Source of the DNA: CAKZSB01 sp964573105
Lineage (GTDB): Bacteria > Pseudomonadota > Gammaproteobacteria > Granulosicoccales > Granulosicoccaceae
Assembly: GCA_964573105.1 (NCBI GenBank)
Contig: CAZNIS010000006.1
Span: 62,001 to 126,000 of the forward strand
Direction of reading: 5' to 3'
Length of the DNA stretch: 64,000 nt
This document shows positions 35,882-44,189 of the stretch, piece by piece. The position numbers and the translations under genes were made by a program. The first letter of the stretch is position 1; each line of letters begins with the position of its first letter. The notes below the pieces were generated by a model. That model had not been told where the DNA came from and searched no databases. It worked only from the letters and a program-made list of their open reading frames with translations.

Positions 35882-36559
35882 GTGTCGTTGAAACGCACCC
35901 TCGACAGACAGACGCTCGCGAATCGCTATTTGCGACCGATGGGCATCGAGAGCTGGGTGTCCAAAGTGCCGCGCGCGAGCGCCGGGCCATCAGCCGATCC
36001 CGTGCCCGCGGCAGCTGCTACACAACCCGCGGAGCCTGTTCCAGAACCCGTCGTTGAAGAACCTGTACCGGTGCAGCCTGACGTTGCCCCAATGGTGCAA
36101 CAATCCACACCGTTGCACCGAACCGATGCGGCCTCGCTGGAACAGTGGTTGGCCGACAACCGTTTTCACACACTCGCAGCCGGCGATAATGGCCCGTTGT
36201 TGCTGGTGATGGAGACCGCGCCCGGCAGCGATGCGGCGGATACCTTGCTGGCCTCAATGCTGAAAGCCATATCGCTCGATATGAACCAACAGATGCGGCT
36301 GGCCCTGGCAGTCGACGGCTCGCCGCTGCAGATTGGTGCGGGTGTGCGTGCGATACTGGTGCTGGCGCGGCTGGCGCAACCGAGCGATATACCCGGTATC
36401 GCGCACCTGCGTGAAAGACTGTGGCAACACCGCGCGTCGGGATGCGCCGTGGCGGTCACCATCCACCCGGATGATCTGCTTGACAACAACACCGCCAAAC
36501 GGCCTGCCTGGGAAGATCTCAAGCGGTTGAAGGGTTATCTGGATGCGCAACAGCGTTGA
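35882..36559 (+). CDS. HolD-position protein with uracil-DNA-glycosylase-like C-terminus
   Basis: About 225 residues from GTG 35882. It lies directly before rimI, where gammaproteobacteria carry holD (DNA polymerase III psi). An N-terminal stretch RQTLANRYLRPMGIESWV (9-26) resembles the short psi N-terminus that binds the chi subunit. A Pro/Ala/Val-rich linker (about 31-75) follows. The C-terminal domain ends in HPDDLLDNNTAKRPAWEDLK (from residue 195), like the HPxxLL...W.DL end of family-4 uracil-DNA glycosylases; psi itself has a glycosylase-like fold. Best guess is a diverged, long psi subunit. It overlaps rimI by 17 bases. Confidence 0.6.
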   Translation: MSLKRTLDRQTLANRYLRPMGIESWVSKVPRASAGPSADPVPAAAATQPAEPVPEPVVEEPVPVQPDVAPMVQQSTPLHRTDAASLEQWLADNRFHTLAAGDNGPLLLVMETAPGSDAADTLLASMLKAISLDMNQQMRLALAVDGSPLQIGAGVRAILVLARLAQPSDIPGIAHLRERLWQHRASGCAVAVTIHPDDLLDNNTAKRPAWEDLKRLKGYLDAQQR

Positions 36560-37031
36560 TGAATCGCTGGAAACGGTTCGCCTGATGGAGCGCGAGGACC
36601 TGACTCAGGTGCTCGCCATCGAACGCGCGAGTTACGGTTTTCCGTGGAGCGAGCAGATCTTTCGCGACTGTATGCAGGTATACATCTGTATGGTACTGGA
36701 GTCAGCCGATCGACTGTCCGGTTTTGCGATTGTCAGTTGCGCGGCCGGTGAGTCACATATGCTGAACCTCTGCGTCGCACCACAGATGCGGCGCCAGGGT
36801 CGCGCGCGAGCGCTGATCGAGCAATCGATCGCCAGCGTGATGGTGAAGGGAGCGAAGACCATGTTCCTTGAAGTTCGTCCTTCAAACCTCGGTGCGCTAG
36901 AATTGTATCGACAAATCGGTTTTGTCGAGATTGGGCGGCGCAAGAACTACTATGCCGCGCAGGATGGCCGCGAAGATGCCATCGTGATGTCGCGCGATTT
37001 GTCTGCACGCCACACGCATTCTGCAGAATAA
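36543..37031 (+). CDS. rimI: Ribosomal-protein-S18-alanine N-acetyltransferase RimI
   Basis: A 162-residue GNAT acetyltransferase that modifies the N-terminal alanine of ribosomal protein S18. The acetyl-CoA loop reads VAPQMRRQGRARALIE, preceded by MLNLCV and followed by FLEVRPSNLGALELYRQIGF, the typical RimI C-terminal segment, and by NYYAAQDGREDAIVMSRDL. ATG 36543 overlaps the upstream gene by 17 bases, implying coupling. The order psi-like gene, rimI, prfC is the familiar gammaproteobacterial arrangement. Confidence 0.93.
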   Translation: MRNSVDESLETVRLMEREDLTQVLAIERASYGFPWSEQIFRDCMQVYICMVLESADRLSGFAIVSCAAGESHMLNLCVAPQMRRQGRARALIEQSIASVMVKGAKTMFLEVRPSNLGALELYRQIGFVEIGRRKNYYAAQDGREDAIVMSRDLSARHTHSAE

Positions 37032-37050
37032 ACCAGGGTCAGAACACACA

Positions 37051-38637
37051 TTGAATGCCACCGAAATTCAACGTCGGCGGACGTTTGCGATCATCTCGCA
37101 TCCGGATGCCGGCAAGACCACACTGACTGAAAAGCTGCTGTTATTCGGCGGTGCGATTCAGCTTGCCGGTACGGTCAAAGGTCGCAAGGCAGCGCGTCAT
37201 GCCACCTCAGACTGGATGGCTATGGAACAGGAGCGCGGCATCTCGGTGACCTCATCGGTGATGCAGTTTCCCTATCGCGATCGCATCGTTAATCTGCTGG
37301 ATACACCGGGTCACGAAGACTTCTCCGAAGATACGTACCGAACCCTGACAGCGGTGGATTCCGCGCTGATGGTGATCGATGTGGCCAAAGGCGTTGAGCC
37401 GCGCACCGAAAAACTGATGGATGTCTGCCGCCTGCGGGCAACGCCGGTCATGACCTTCATCAACAAGCTCGACCGCGAGGGCCGTGACCCGATCGATCTG
37501 ATGGACGAAGTCGAAAAAATGCTCGACATCGCCTGTGCACCGATCACCTGGCCGATCGGTATGGGCAAGCGCTTTAAAGGTGTTTATCACCTGACGCGCG
37601 ACACCGTGCATTTCTATTCACCGACCCACGGCGGCAAGGTGCAGGAAGGCGAGGTCGTCGAAGGGCTCGACAACCCCAAGCTCGACGAGATTCTGGGCGA
37701 TCAGGCCGACGAGCTGCGCGATGAACTGGAACTAGTGCGTGGTGCAAGTAATGAATTCGACGCCGAGCTCTACCTGGCTGGACAGCTGACGCCAGTATTT
37801 TTTGGTTCGGCGATTAACAACTTCGGCGTTGCCGAGCTGCTCGATGACTTCGTCGAATTTGCTCCACCGCCGCAGTCTCGTGAAACCCTGACCCGCGTGG
37901 TCGAGGCCGACGAAGAAAAATTCAGCGGCTTTGTGTTCAAGATTCAGGCGAACATGGATCCACAGCATCGCGATCGCGTGGCATTTATGCGAATCTGCTC
38001 GGGCAAGTATCAGAAGGGCATGAAAGCCAAACACGTCAGAGCCGGCAAGGATGTGAAATTCTCCGATGCGCTGACATTCTTTGCGTCCGATCGCGGCAGT
38101 CTGGATGAAGCCTGGAGCGGCGATATTATCGGCTTGCACAACCATGGCACCATTCGCATTGGCGACACCTTCACCGTCGGTGAAAATCTGCAATTCACCG
38201 GTATCCCGAATTTCGCGCCGGAACTTTTCCGCCGTGCCGTGTTGCGTGACCCGCTAAAGATGAAGCAGTTGCAAAAGGGACTTGGCCAGCTTTGTGAGGA
38301 GGGCGCGACGCAATTGTTCAAGCCGCTGTCCAGCAACGATCTGATTCTTGGTGCCGTCGGTGTGCTGCAATTTGATGTCGTCGCACAGCGCTTGCAGGAT
38401 GAGTATAAAGTCGATTGCAGCTTCGAGGCGGTCAACGTGCAACAGGCGCGCTGGATCAAGCTCGACGATGAAAAAATGATGCGCGATTTCAAAACCCGCG
38501 CAGCGGCCAATCTGTCAATGGATCACGCCGATGAACTCGTCTATCTGGCACCCACGCGGGTCAACCTGCAAATGACACAGGAGCGCTGGCCCGATATCGA
38601 GTTCCTTGCCACCCGTGAGCAATCCGGTATCGCATAA
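37051..38637 (+). CDS. prfC: Peptide chain release factor 3
   Basis: A 528-residue translational GTPase that recycles release factors 1 and 2 from the ribosome. G1 SHPDAGKTTLTEK, switch region ERGISVTSSVMQF, G3 LLDTPGHEDFSEDTYR, and G4 FINKLDREGRDP are all present, followed by RF3-type C-terminal domains. Length and motifs match PrfC and not EF-G. The start is TTG 37051; no ATG or GTG is in frame before the G1 loop. It ends the pssA-to-prfC gene run. Confidence 0.97.
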   Translation: MNATEIQRRRTFAIISHPDAGKTTLTEKLLLFGGAIQLAGTVKGRKAARHATSDWMAMEQERGISVTSSVMQFPYRDRIVNLLDTPGHEDFSEDTYRTLTAVDSALMVIDVAKGVEPRTEKLMDVCRLRATPVMTFINKLDREGRDPIDLMDEVEKMLDIACAPITWPIGMGKRFKGVYHLTRDTVHFYSPTHGGKVQEGEVVEGLDNPKLDEILGDQADELRDELELVRGASNEFDAELYLAGQLTPVFFGSAINNFGVAELLDDFVEFAPPPQSRETLTRVVEADEEKFSGFVFKIQANMDPQHRDRVAFMRICSGKYQKGMKAKHVRAGKDVKFSDALTFFASDRGSLDEAWSGDIIGLHNHGTIRIGDTFTVGENLQFTGIPNFAPELFRRAVLRDPLKMKQLQKGLGQLCEEGATQLFKPLSSNDLILGAVGVLQFDVVAQRLQDEYKVDCSFEAVNVQQARWIKLDDEKMMRDFKTRAAANLSMDHADELVYLAPTRVNLQMTQERWPDIEFLATREQSGIA

Positions 38638-38695
38638 GTCCGGTTGAGCAAGTTTCCGTTTGTCGCGCTTTTGTCGTAAGCGCTACAGTGATGCC

Positions 38696-39544
38696 ATGGA
38701 TAACAGCAATCGGGATTACGAACGCGTGCGGCAGGCGCTGGAGTTTGTCGCCGCGCACTATCGAGAGCAGCCAGACCTTGCGCGCATTGCCGCGCACGTG
38801 CACCTAAGCCCCTACCACTTTCAGCGGCTTTTCAGTCGCTGGGCGGGCACGACGCCCAAGCGCTTTTTGCAGCACCTGACGATCGAGCACGCCAAAGCTT
38901 CTTTACTGGACGACATGTCCGTGCTGGAGGCATCACTCGAACACGGGCTGGAGGCGCCGGCGCGGCTGTCGGAGTTATTTGTGCGCATCGAGGCGATCAC
39001 GCCAGGAGAATTTCGCCGTCAGGGACAGGGGCTGGTCATCCGCTACGGCTTTCACGACACACCGTTTGGCGGCTGCCTGCTTGGTACAACAGAGCGCGGT
39101 ATCTGCGCGCTGTCGTTTGTGGAAGATGAAAGTGACGATCAGGCGCTTGCGCAAATGCAGGCGCGGCTGCCGCGGGCAGATTATCGCCTTGAGCAGGGCG
39201 TAAGCGAGCAGGCCTGTCAATCGCTGTTCGCATCAGAGTCCAAAAAGCAAACCGTGTTACACGTCCCAGGCACCGCGTTTCAGCTCAAAGTCTGGCAGGC
39301 GCTGTTGCGGATTCCACCGGGCAGGCTGGCAAGCTACGGACAAATTGCACAAGCGATCGGCAAGCCGTCCGCTGCGCGCGCGGTTGGCACCGCGATTGGC
39401 CGCAATCCCGTCGCCATTGCGATCCCGTGTCACCGGGTGATCAGAGAGAACGGCATGCTGGGTGGCTATCACTGGGGCGAGGGCAGAAAGCTCTCCATCC
39501 TCGGCCGCGAGGCGCTGGCCACGCCGATACGTGAAGCCAGCTAA
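38696..39544 (+). CDS. Ada-like fusion: AraC HTH plus O6-alkylguanine-DNA methyltransferase
   Basis: A 282-residue protein. Residues about 10-105 form an AraC-type helix-turn-helix (LARIAAHVHLSPYHFQRLFS); the rest is an Ogt/AGT domain with the suicide Cys 245 in PCHRVIRENGMLGGY. It should remove alkyl groups from O6-alkylguanine and may regulate transcription. Compared with Ada (354 residues) it lacks the N-terminal zinc domain that repairs methyl-phosphotriesters and switches on activation, so the regulatory trigger must differ if it regulates at all. Such two-domain forms are common. No alkB or alkA is adjacent. Confidence 0.9.
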   Translation: MDNSNRDYERVRQALEFVAAHYREQPDLARIAAHVHLSPYHFQRLFSRWAGTTPKRFLQHLTIEHAKASLLDDMSVLEASLEHGLEAPARLSELFVRIEAITPGEFRRQGQGLVIRYGFHDTPFGGCLLGTTERGICALSFVEDESDDQALAQMQARLPRADYRLEQGVSEQACQSLFASESKKQTVLHVPGTAFQLKVWQALLRIPPGRLASYGQIAQAIGKPSAARAVGTAIGRNPVAIAIPCHRVIRENGMLGGYHWGEGRKLSILGREALATPIREAS

Positions 39545-39569
39545 GCGTTTTTTTTGCAACTGGCGCGTG

Positions 39570-40337
39570 TCAGGCAGGGGTGCTCTGCCGCTCACGCAGC
39601 AGTTTGCCAAGCTTTCGGTGCAGGGCTGCCAGCGGCTTGATTTGATCGGCGGTCAGTTGTTCTGCACCGTCGATTTTCTTCACCACATCTTCAAGCGAGC
39701 GAATCGCGCGTTCAGCCGGATTCACCGCGGGTTTCTTGCCTTTGGTCATCGCGCGTGCGGCGCCGACAGTCAGCTTGGCGTCGCGCGCCTTTAGCCACAT
39801 CTTTTTTTGCAGCGACGGCTTTTTCTCTTTGGCGATCAAAATCAGCTGCGACTTTGGAATACTCACCGCGCCGGAATCGAGCTCGGCAATCATGTAGTCG
39901 GGCAGGTTGTTGAGTGCCAGCGTCTCGGTGACGCTCACGCGCGGGCGCTGGATTTTCTTTGCCAGCGCCGTTTGCGTGAGTTGGTACTTGTCGATAAGGC
40001 GCTTGTAGGCGCGCGCCTCTTCGAGCGGGGTGAAGTCTTCGCGATGAATGTTCTCGATCAGTTGCATCTCCTCGTGATCGGCGTCTTCATCGACTTTGAT
40101 GCACATGATGCTGTCGAGCCCCGCTGATTTTGCCGCGCGCCATCGCCGCTCGCCGGTCACAATCAGAAAGCGAAACGGGTTCTCGGGATGTTCGCGCACT
40201 CTGATCGGCTGAATCAGGCCGCCGTCGGCCATCGATTTGCCGAGCGCCTTGATCGAAGTGGGTTCGAATTGGGTGCGCGGCTGCTCGGGATCTGGATCGA
40301 TCGACGAGATACCAACGTCCATCAGAATGGAAACCAT
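39570..40337 (-). CDS. Orphan ParB/Spo0J-family protein
   Basis: A 255-residue ParB-like protein without a ParA neighbour. The N-terminal CTP-binding ParB domain shows DPDPEQPRTQF, GERRWRA (62-68) and ENIHRED (95-101), the motifs that hold CTP in ParB. A helix-turn-helix follows (TQTALAKKIQRPRVSVTETL, 121-140). The basic C-terminal part (GKKPAVNPAERAIRS onward) could dimerise or bind DNA. ATG 40337 has CAGGAGC just upstream. It lies beside the repair genes ada-like and xthA, not beside an origin or plasmid genes, so the role is unknown: segregation relic, nucleoid factor or regulator. Confidence 0.82.
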   Translation of the reverse strand: MVSILMDVGISSIDPDPEQPRTQFEPTSIKALGKSMADGGLIQPIRVREHPENPFRFLIVTGERRWRAAKSAGLDSIMCIKVDEDADHEEMQLIENIHREDFTPLEEARAYKRLIDKYQLTQTALAKKIQRPRVSVTETLALNNLPDYMIAELDSGAVSIPKSQLILIAKEKKPSLQKKMWLKARDAKLTVGAARAMTKGKKPAVNPAERAIRSLEDVVKKIDGAEQLTADQIKPLAALHRKLGKLLRERQSTPA

Positions 40338-40460
40338 GCCTGCTCCTGCAGCGTGCGTTGGCCGCTGCCTGTGTGCGGTAAAAAAGTCTCCTATATGCGT
40401 AGACCACAAACGGCAGTTGTTGTAGTCCTGTCGATCATATCTGCGCGTTGTCGCGCACGA

Positions 40461-41279
40461 TCAATCGAAGTTAAATTCGCTCCAGACCGGGCAGTGATCG
40501 GACGGCTTTTCCATGCCGCGAATCTCATAGTCGATGCCACTGTCGATCAGCTTGTCGGCCAGAGGGGATGTGGCGAGGATATGATCGATGCGCAGCCCGC
40601 GTTTGGGCTCGCGCTCGAACCCTCTGGAGCGATAGTCGAACCAGCTGTAGAAGTCGCTGGAATCCGGGTACTTGCTGCGATAGGTATCGGTCAACCCCCA
40701 GCCTCGCAGCGTCTCGAACCACTCGCGCTCCTCGGGTAGAAAGCTCGCCTTGCCATCGCGCAGCCAGCGCTTGGTGCTGTCCGGGCCTATGCCAATGTCG
40801 ACATCGACGGGGGCGACGTTGTAATCACCGATGATGGCGAGCGGGTCGCTGGATTTGAAATCGCTGCGCATCCAGTCGTTCAGGCCGGCGTAGAATTTTT
40901 CCTTGCCGGGGAACTTGACCGGGTGATCGCGCTTTTCGCCTTGCGGAAAATAGCCGTTGCAGACTACAAGATCCTGACCATTAGCCGTCTTGAACCAGCC
41001 GGTGATCAATCGTTTCTGGGCATCGTCGTCGTCGCCCGGCAGCCCTTTGGCCACGCGCTCGAACGGCATGCGCGACATCATCGCCACGCCATAGTGCGTC
41101 TTTTGGCCAAAGTACTCGACGTGATATCCCATCGCCTCGATGTCTGCGACCGGGAAGTCGGCATCGGTGGCTTTGGTTTCCTGCAGGCCGATCACATCCG
41201 GATTGTGGCGCTCGATCACGGCCTGCAGCTGGTGCAGTCGCAGGCGAACACTGTTGACGTTGAAGGATACGATTTTCAC
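40461..41279 (-). CDS. xthA: Exodeoxyribonuclease III
   Basis: A 272-residue endonuclease/exonuclease/phosphatase-fold enzyme that nicks DNA at abasic sites and trims 3-prime ends in base excision repair. FNVNSVRLRLHQL, GLQETKATDADFP with the metal Glu, GDYNVAPVDVDIG, RIDHILAT and SDHCPVW are all present in order, and the length matches XthA. It follows rapA on the same strand with a 56-base gap. The orphan parB start is 123 bases downstream, so they may share a transcript. Confidence 0.95.
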   Translation of the reverse strand: MKIVSFNVNSVRLRLHQLQAVIERHNPDVIGLQETKATDADFPVADIEAMGYHVEYFGQKTHYGVAMMSRMPFERVAKGLPGDDDDAQKRLITGWFKTANGQDLVVCNGYFPQGEKRDHPVKFPGKEKFYAGLNDWMRSDFKSSDPLAIIGDYNVAPVDVDIGIGPDSTKRWLRDGKASFLPEEREWFETLRGWGLTDTYRSKYPDSSDFYSWFDYRSRGFEREPKRGLRIDHILATSPLADKLIDSGIDYEIRGMEKPSDHCPVWSEFNFD

Positions 41280-41335
41280 TGAAATTCCTGTGCGATGTGG
41301 CTGACAGTATGCCGTGCCGGCGCGCGCGCGTCTCC

Positions 41336-44050
41336 TCAGGCGATGCCGAATACCCGTACCAGATCGAGCACACAGCGCAGCCGGCCCAGTGCCGCGCAGG
41401 TCTGTTCCAGTCGCTCGCGAAGGCGTTCGATCTCATCGGCCCGCACCGACGGATTGCGCCGCGCCAGCGCCTCGAGCCGGGTGAGCTCGGCGCCAAGTTG
41501 TTCGCGCGCCTCGGCGATTGCCTGCTCGCGCGCCACCTCCAGTGATTGCGTGGCTGACTTTTCAGCCTGTTCGAGCATTGCGGCAAGTTCCGCGCGCTTC
41601 ACTTTAACCAGCTGTTTGGCAAGCTGTGGTTTGATCGAGCGAAACGCCTCGTCGAGTTCGTCGCGCGGCAATGCATCGGCCTGATCATTGCCGGACTCGT
41701 CCAGCACCACGCGCAGCAATTCGCCGTTTAGATAGCGCTCCACGCCGAGTGACGGCGGCGCCGGACAGTCGAAGACGTAGTGCGCTTCCAGTAACACACT
41801 GCCGCGCTTGAGCAGATCCGATTGCATCGCACCGATCGTCACCTGGCCAAAACCGCCGCTGATCACCTGATCCATAGCGGTGCGCACCAACGGGTGTTCC
41901 CAGCTCAAAAACTGCACATCCTCGCGCGCCAGTGCGATGTGGCGGCGATAGGTGATGGTGCAACCGTCTTCAGGCAAGCCCGGAAAGTCGCTGACGGCCA
42001 TGTGATCGCCGGGGCGCACGATCCAGGTGTGAGCGGCCTGATCTTCCAGATCCAGTCCGAGATTATCAAACACCCGCTCCATAAAGCGCTGCAGCGCGGG
42101 ATCGGTGTCATAGCTGTCGATCGAGGCGATCAACTCGTCGGATACCGCCTCGCGGTGCGAGCTCAGCTCAAGCAGTCGATCGCGGCCCTGTTCGATTTGC
42201 TCGCGCTGGGCGCTGGCAAGCGAGGATGCCTCGGCGATCAGAGCGTCCAGATCAGTCAGATCTCCCTTCATCGCGGCATCGAAGCGCTCGCGCAGGGCCT
42301 GCTGTACCGCGCTGCCGACCTGGCAGGTCTGCTCAAAGGCGTTCAAGCCCTCGTGATACCAGCGGCGCAGAAAGTCATCCGCACTGCCGCTGACATAGGG
42401 CAGGTGAATGAAGATCTCGTCTGCCTGGCCGATCCGGTCCAGACGCCCGATGCGCTGTTCCAGCAGATCGGCGTTGTCAGGCAGATCAACCAGCACCAGG
42501 TGCTGTAGAAACTGAAAGTTGCGTCCCTCGCTGCCAATCTCCGAACACAACATAATGCTGCTGCCGGTCTCTTCATCGGCAAAGAACTCGGCGGCGCGAT
42601 CGCGCTCAACGATTGACATTTGCTCGTGAAATTCTGCCGCGTGAACGCCGTGGGCGACGCGCAATTGTTCTGACAGTTGCTCGACCCGCTCGACACTGCG
42701 CGCGATCAGCAGCAATTTTGCCGGCGCCAGTGTCTGGATCCGGGTCGCCAGCCAGGCCGCCAGTGCGGCCGTGCCGTCATCGATGGCGGCTGCGGCAAAG
42801 TGGCGTTTCGGAAATCCGCTGACCGCCTGGCGCGTGTTGCGAAACATCACGCGGCCGGTGCCGTGGTGATCGATCAGGTGATCGACAGTGGCGCGCGGTT
42901 CGTCAGCGTCGGTAGCGATGTCGAGTGTTTGCAGCATTTGTTGCTGTGCCGCGTCGAGTGGCTGCGCCGATAGAAGGTTATCTGCGATCGACGCCAGTTT
43001 GCGATATTGCTGCTCTTCCTCGCGAAACTGTTGCAGTGACGGGAATCGGTCCGGGTCGAGCAACTGCAGGCGTGCAAAGTGTCCATCGTGCCCGAGCTGT
43101 TCCGGCGTTGCGGTCAACAGCAACAGCGATGGTACGCTGGCCGCCAGTCGCGCCACGCACTGATACTCAGGCGAGTGATCGGCATCGTTGCCGGCCTGCA
43201 GATGGTGTGCCTCGTCGACGACGATCATGTCCCAGCCGGCCTCGATCGCATTTTCGGCCACTTTGGTGTCGGCAAGCAAAAACGGCAGCGTGGTCAGGAT
43301 CAGCTGGTGATCGACAAACGGATTGCCATCGGTGGCCGACTCGGTGTCGTACAAATCGTGGTTCATCAGGCCGAACGATAGATTGAAACGGCGGCGCATC
43401 TCGACCAGCCACTGATGCGTCAATGGCTCTGGCACAATAACGAGGATGCGCTGAATCTGGCCAATCGCCAGCTGCCGATGCATGATCAATCCGGCCTCGA
43501 TCGTCTTGCCCAGACCAACCTCGTCGGCCAGCAGTACGCGCGGTGCCAGACGCGTTGATACTTCGTGCGCAATATACAATTGGTGGGCGATCAGCTCGGC
43601 ACGCGCGCCGCCCAGTCCGTAGGTATCTGAATGGACGAGCTGGCTTTGCATCTCGCGGGTGGCAAGCCGCAGGTAGTAGACGCGCTCGCGTTCAAACTGT
43701 GCGTTGAGCAGTTTGTCTGAAGGGCGATTGAACTGAATGAAGTTGTCCAGTTCGGTCTCGTCCAGCGTGCCCTCAGTGCCGTCTTCGTGCACACCGGTGT
43801 AGCTCAGAATACCGTCGGTTTCGGTGTAGCTGTTGACCATCAGGTCGCGGCCATCGTGGCCCTTGATGCGATCGCCACTGTCGAACCAGACCCGCGTCAG
43901 CGGTGCGTTTTCAGTGGCGTAGGTTCGCAGCTCACCGCTGGCCAGATAGACCACAGTGACAGTTCTGTGCTCTACCTTGAGTATCGTACCCAGGCCCAAC
44001 TCGGTCTCCGCGTCGCTGATCCAGCGCTGGCCCGGAATAAATTTTTGCAT
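41336..44050 (-). CDS. rapA: RNA polymerase-associated ATPase RapA
   Basis: A 904-residue SWI2/SNF2 protein that binds RNA polymerase and promotes its recycling. FIPGQRWISDAETELGLGTI at the N-terminus is the RapA Tudor-like region, LADEVGLGKTIEAGLI is Walker A, VVDEAHHLQ the DEAH box, and ERIGRLDRIGQADEI-like LEQRIGRLDRIGQADEI is helicase motif VI. A long acidic and coiled-coil-rich C-terminus follows. Length is slightly under the 968 of Escherichia coli. It is the upstream member of the rapA-xthA-parB set; the gap to avtA is 139 bases without other features. Confidence 0.94.
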   Translation of the reverse strand: MQKFIPGQRWISDAETELGLGTILKVEHRTVTVVYLASGELRTYATENAPLTRVWFDSGDRIKGHDGRDLMVNSYTETDGILSYTGVHEDGTEGTLDETELDNFIQFNRPSDKLLNAQFERERVYYLRLATREMQSQLVHSDTYGLGGARAELIAHQLYIAHEVSTRLAPRVLLADEVGLGKTIEAGLIMHRQLAIGQIQRILVIVPEPLTHQWLVEMRRRFNLSFGLMNHDLYDTESATDGNPFVDHQLILTTLPFLLADTKVAENAIEAGWDMIVVDEAHHLQAGNDADHSPEYQCVARLAASVPSLLLLTATPEQLGHDGHFARLQLLDPDRFPSLQQFREEEQQYRKLASIADNLLSAQPLDAAQQQMLQTLDIATDADEPRATVDHLIDHHGTGRVMFRNTRQAVSGFPKRHFAAAAIDDGTAALAAWLATRIQTLAPAKLLLIARSVERVEQLSEQLRVAHGVHAAEFHEQMSIVERDRAAEFFADEETGSSIMLCSEIGSEGRNFQFLQHLVLVDLPDNADLLEQRIGRLDRIGQADEIFIHLPYVSGSADDFLRRWYHEGLNAFEQTCQVGSAVQQALRERFDAAMKGDLTDLDALIAEASSLASAQREQIEQGRDRLLELSSHREAVSDELIASIDSYDTDPALQRFMERVFDNLGLDLEDQAAHTWIVRPGDHMAVSDFPGLPEDGCTITYRRHIALAREDVQFLSWEHPLVRTAMDQVISGGFGQVTIGAMQSDLLKRGSVLLEAHYVFDCPAPPSLGVERYLNGELLRVVLDESGNDQADALPRDELDEAFRSIKPQLAKQLVKVKRAELAAMLEQAEKSATQSLEVAREQAIAEAREQLGAELTRLEALARRNPSVRADEIERLRERLEQTCAALGRLRCVLDLVRVFGIA

Positions 44051-44189
44051 GCAGTATGACGATTATCGGTTGCGGAAAAAGCAGGCGTGCGAACGGCCAA
44101 AACCATAACACCGCTCCAGCCGCGCGGCAGTTTAATATGTAAACCCTGCTACTGCCAGCGTCAAAGCGTCCGACGGCTGCCGATTCCGA

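Noticed and set aside
36100..36560. TonB/energy-transducer name suggested by the Pro-rich linker
   Set aside because: There is no N-terminal membrane anchor and no TonB C-terminal domain; gene position and motifs favour a psi-like protein.
39570..41279. Plasmid or chromosome partition locus around the ParB gene
   Set aside because: No ParA, no parS-like palindrome (TGTTTCACGTGAAACA type) and no replication gene is visible.
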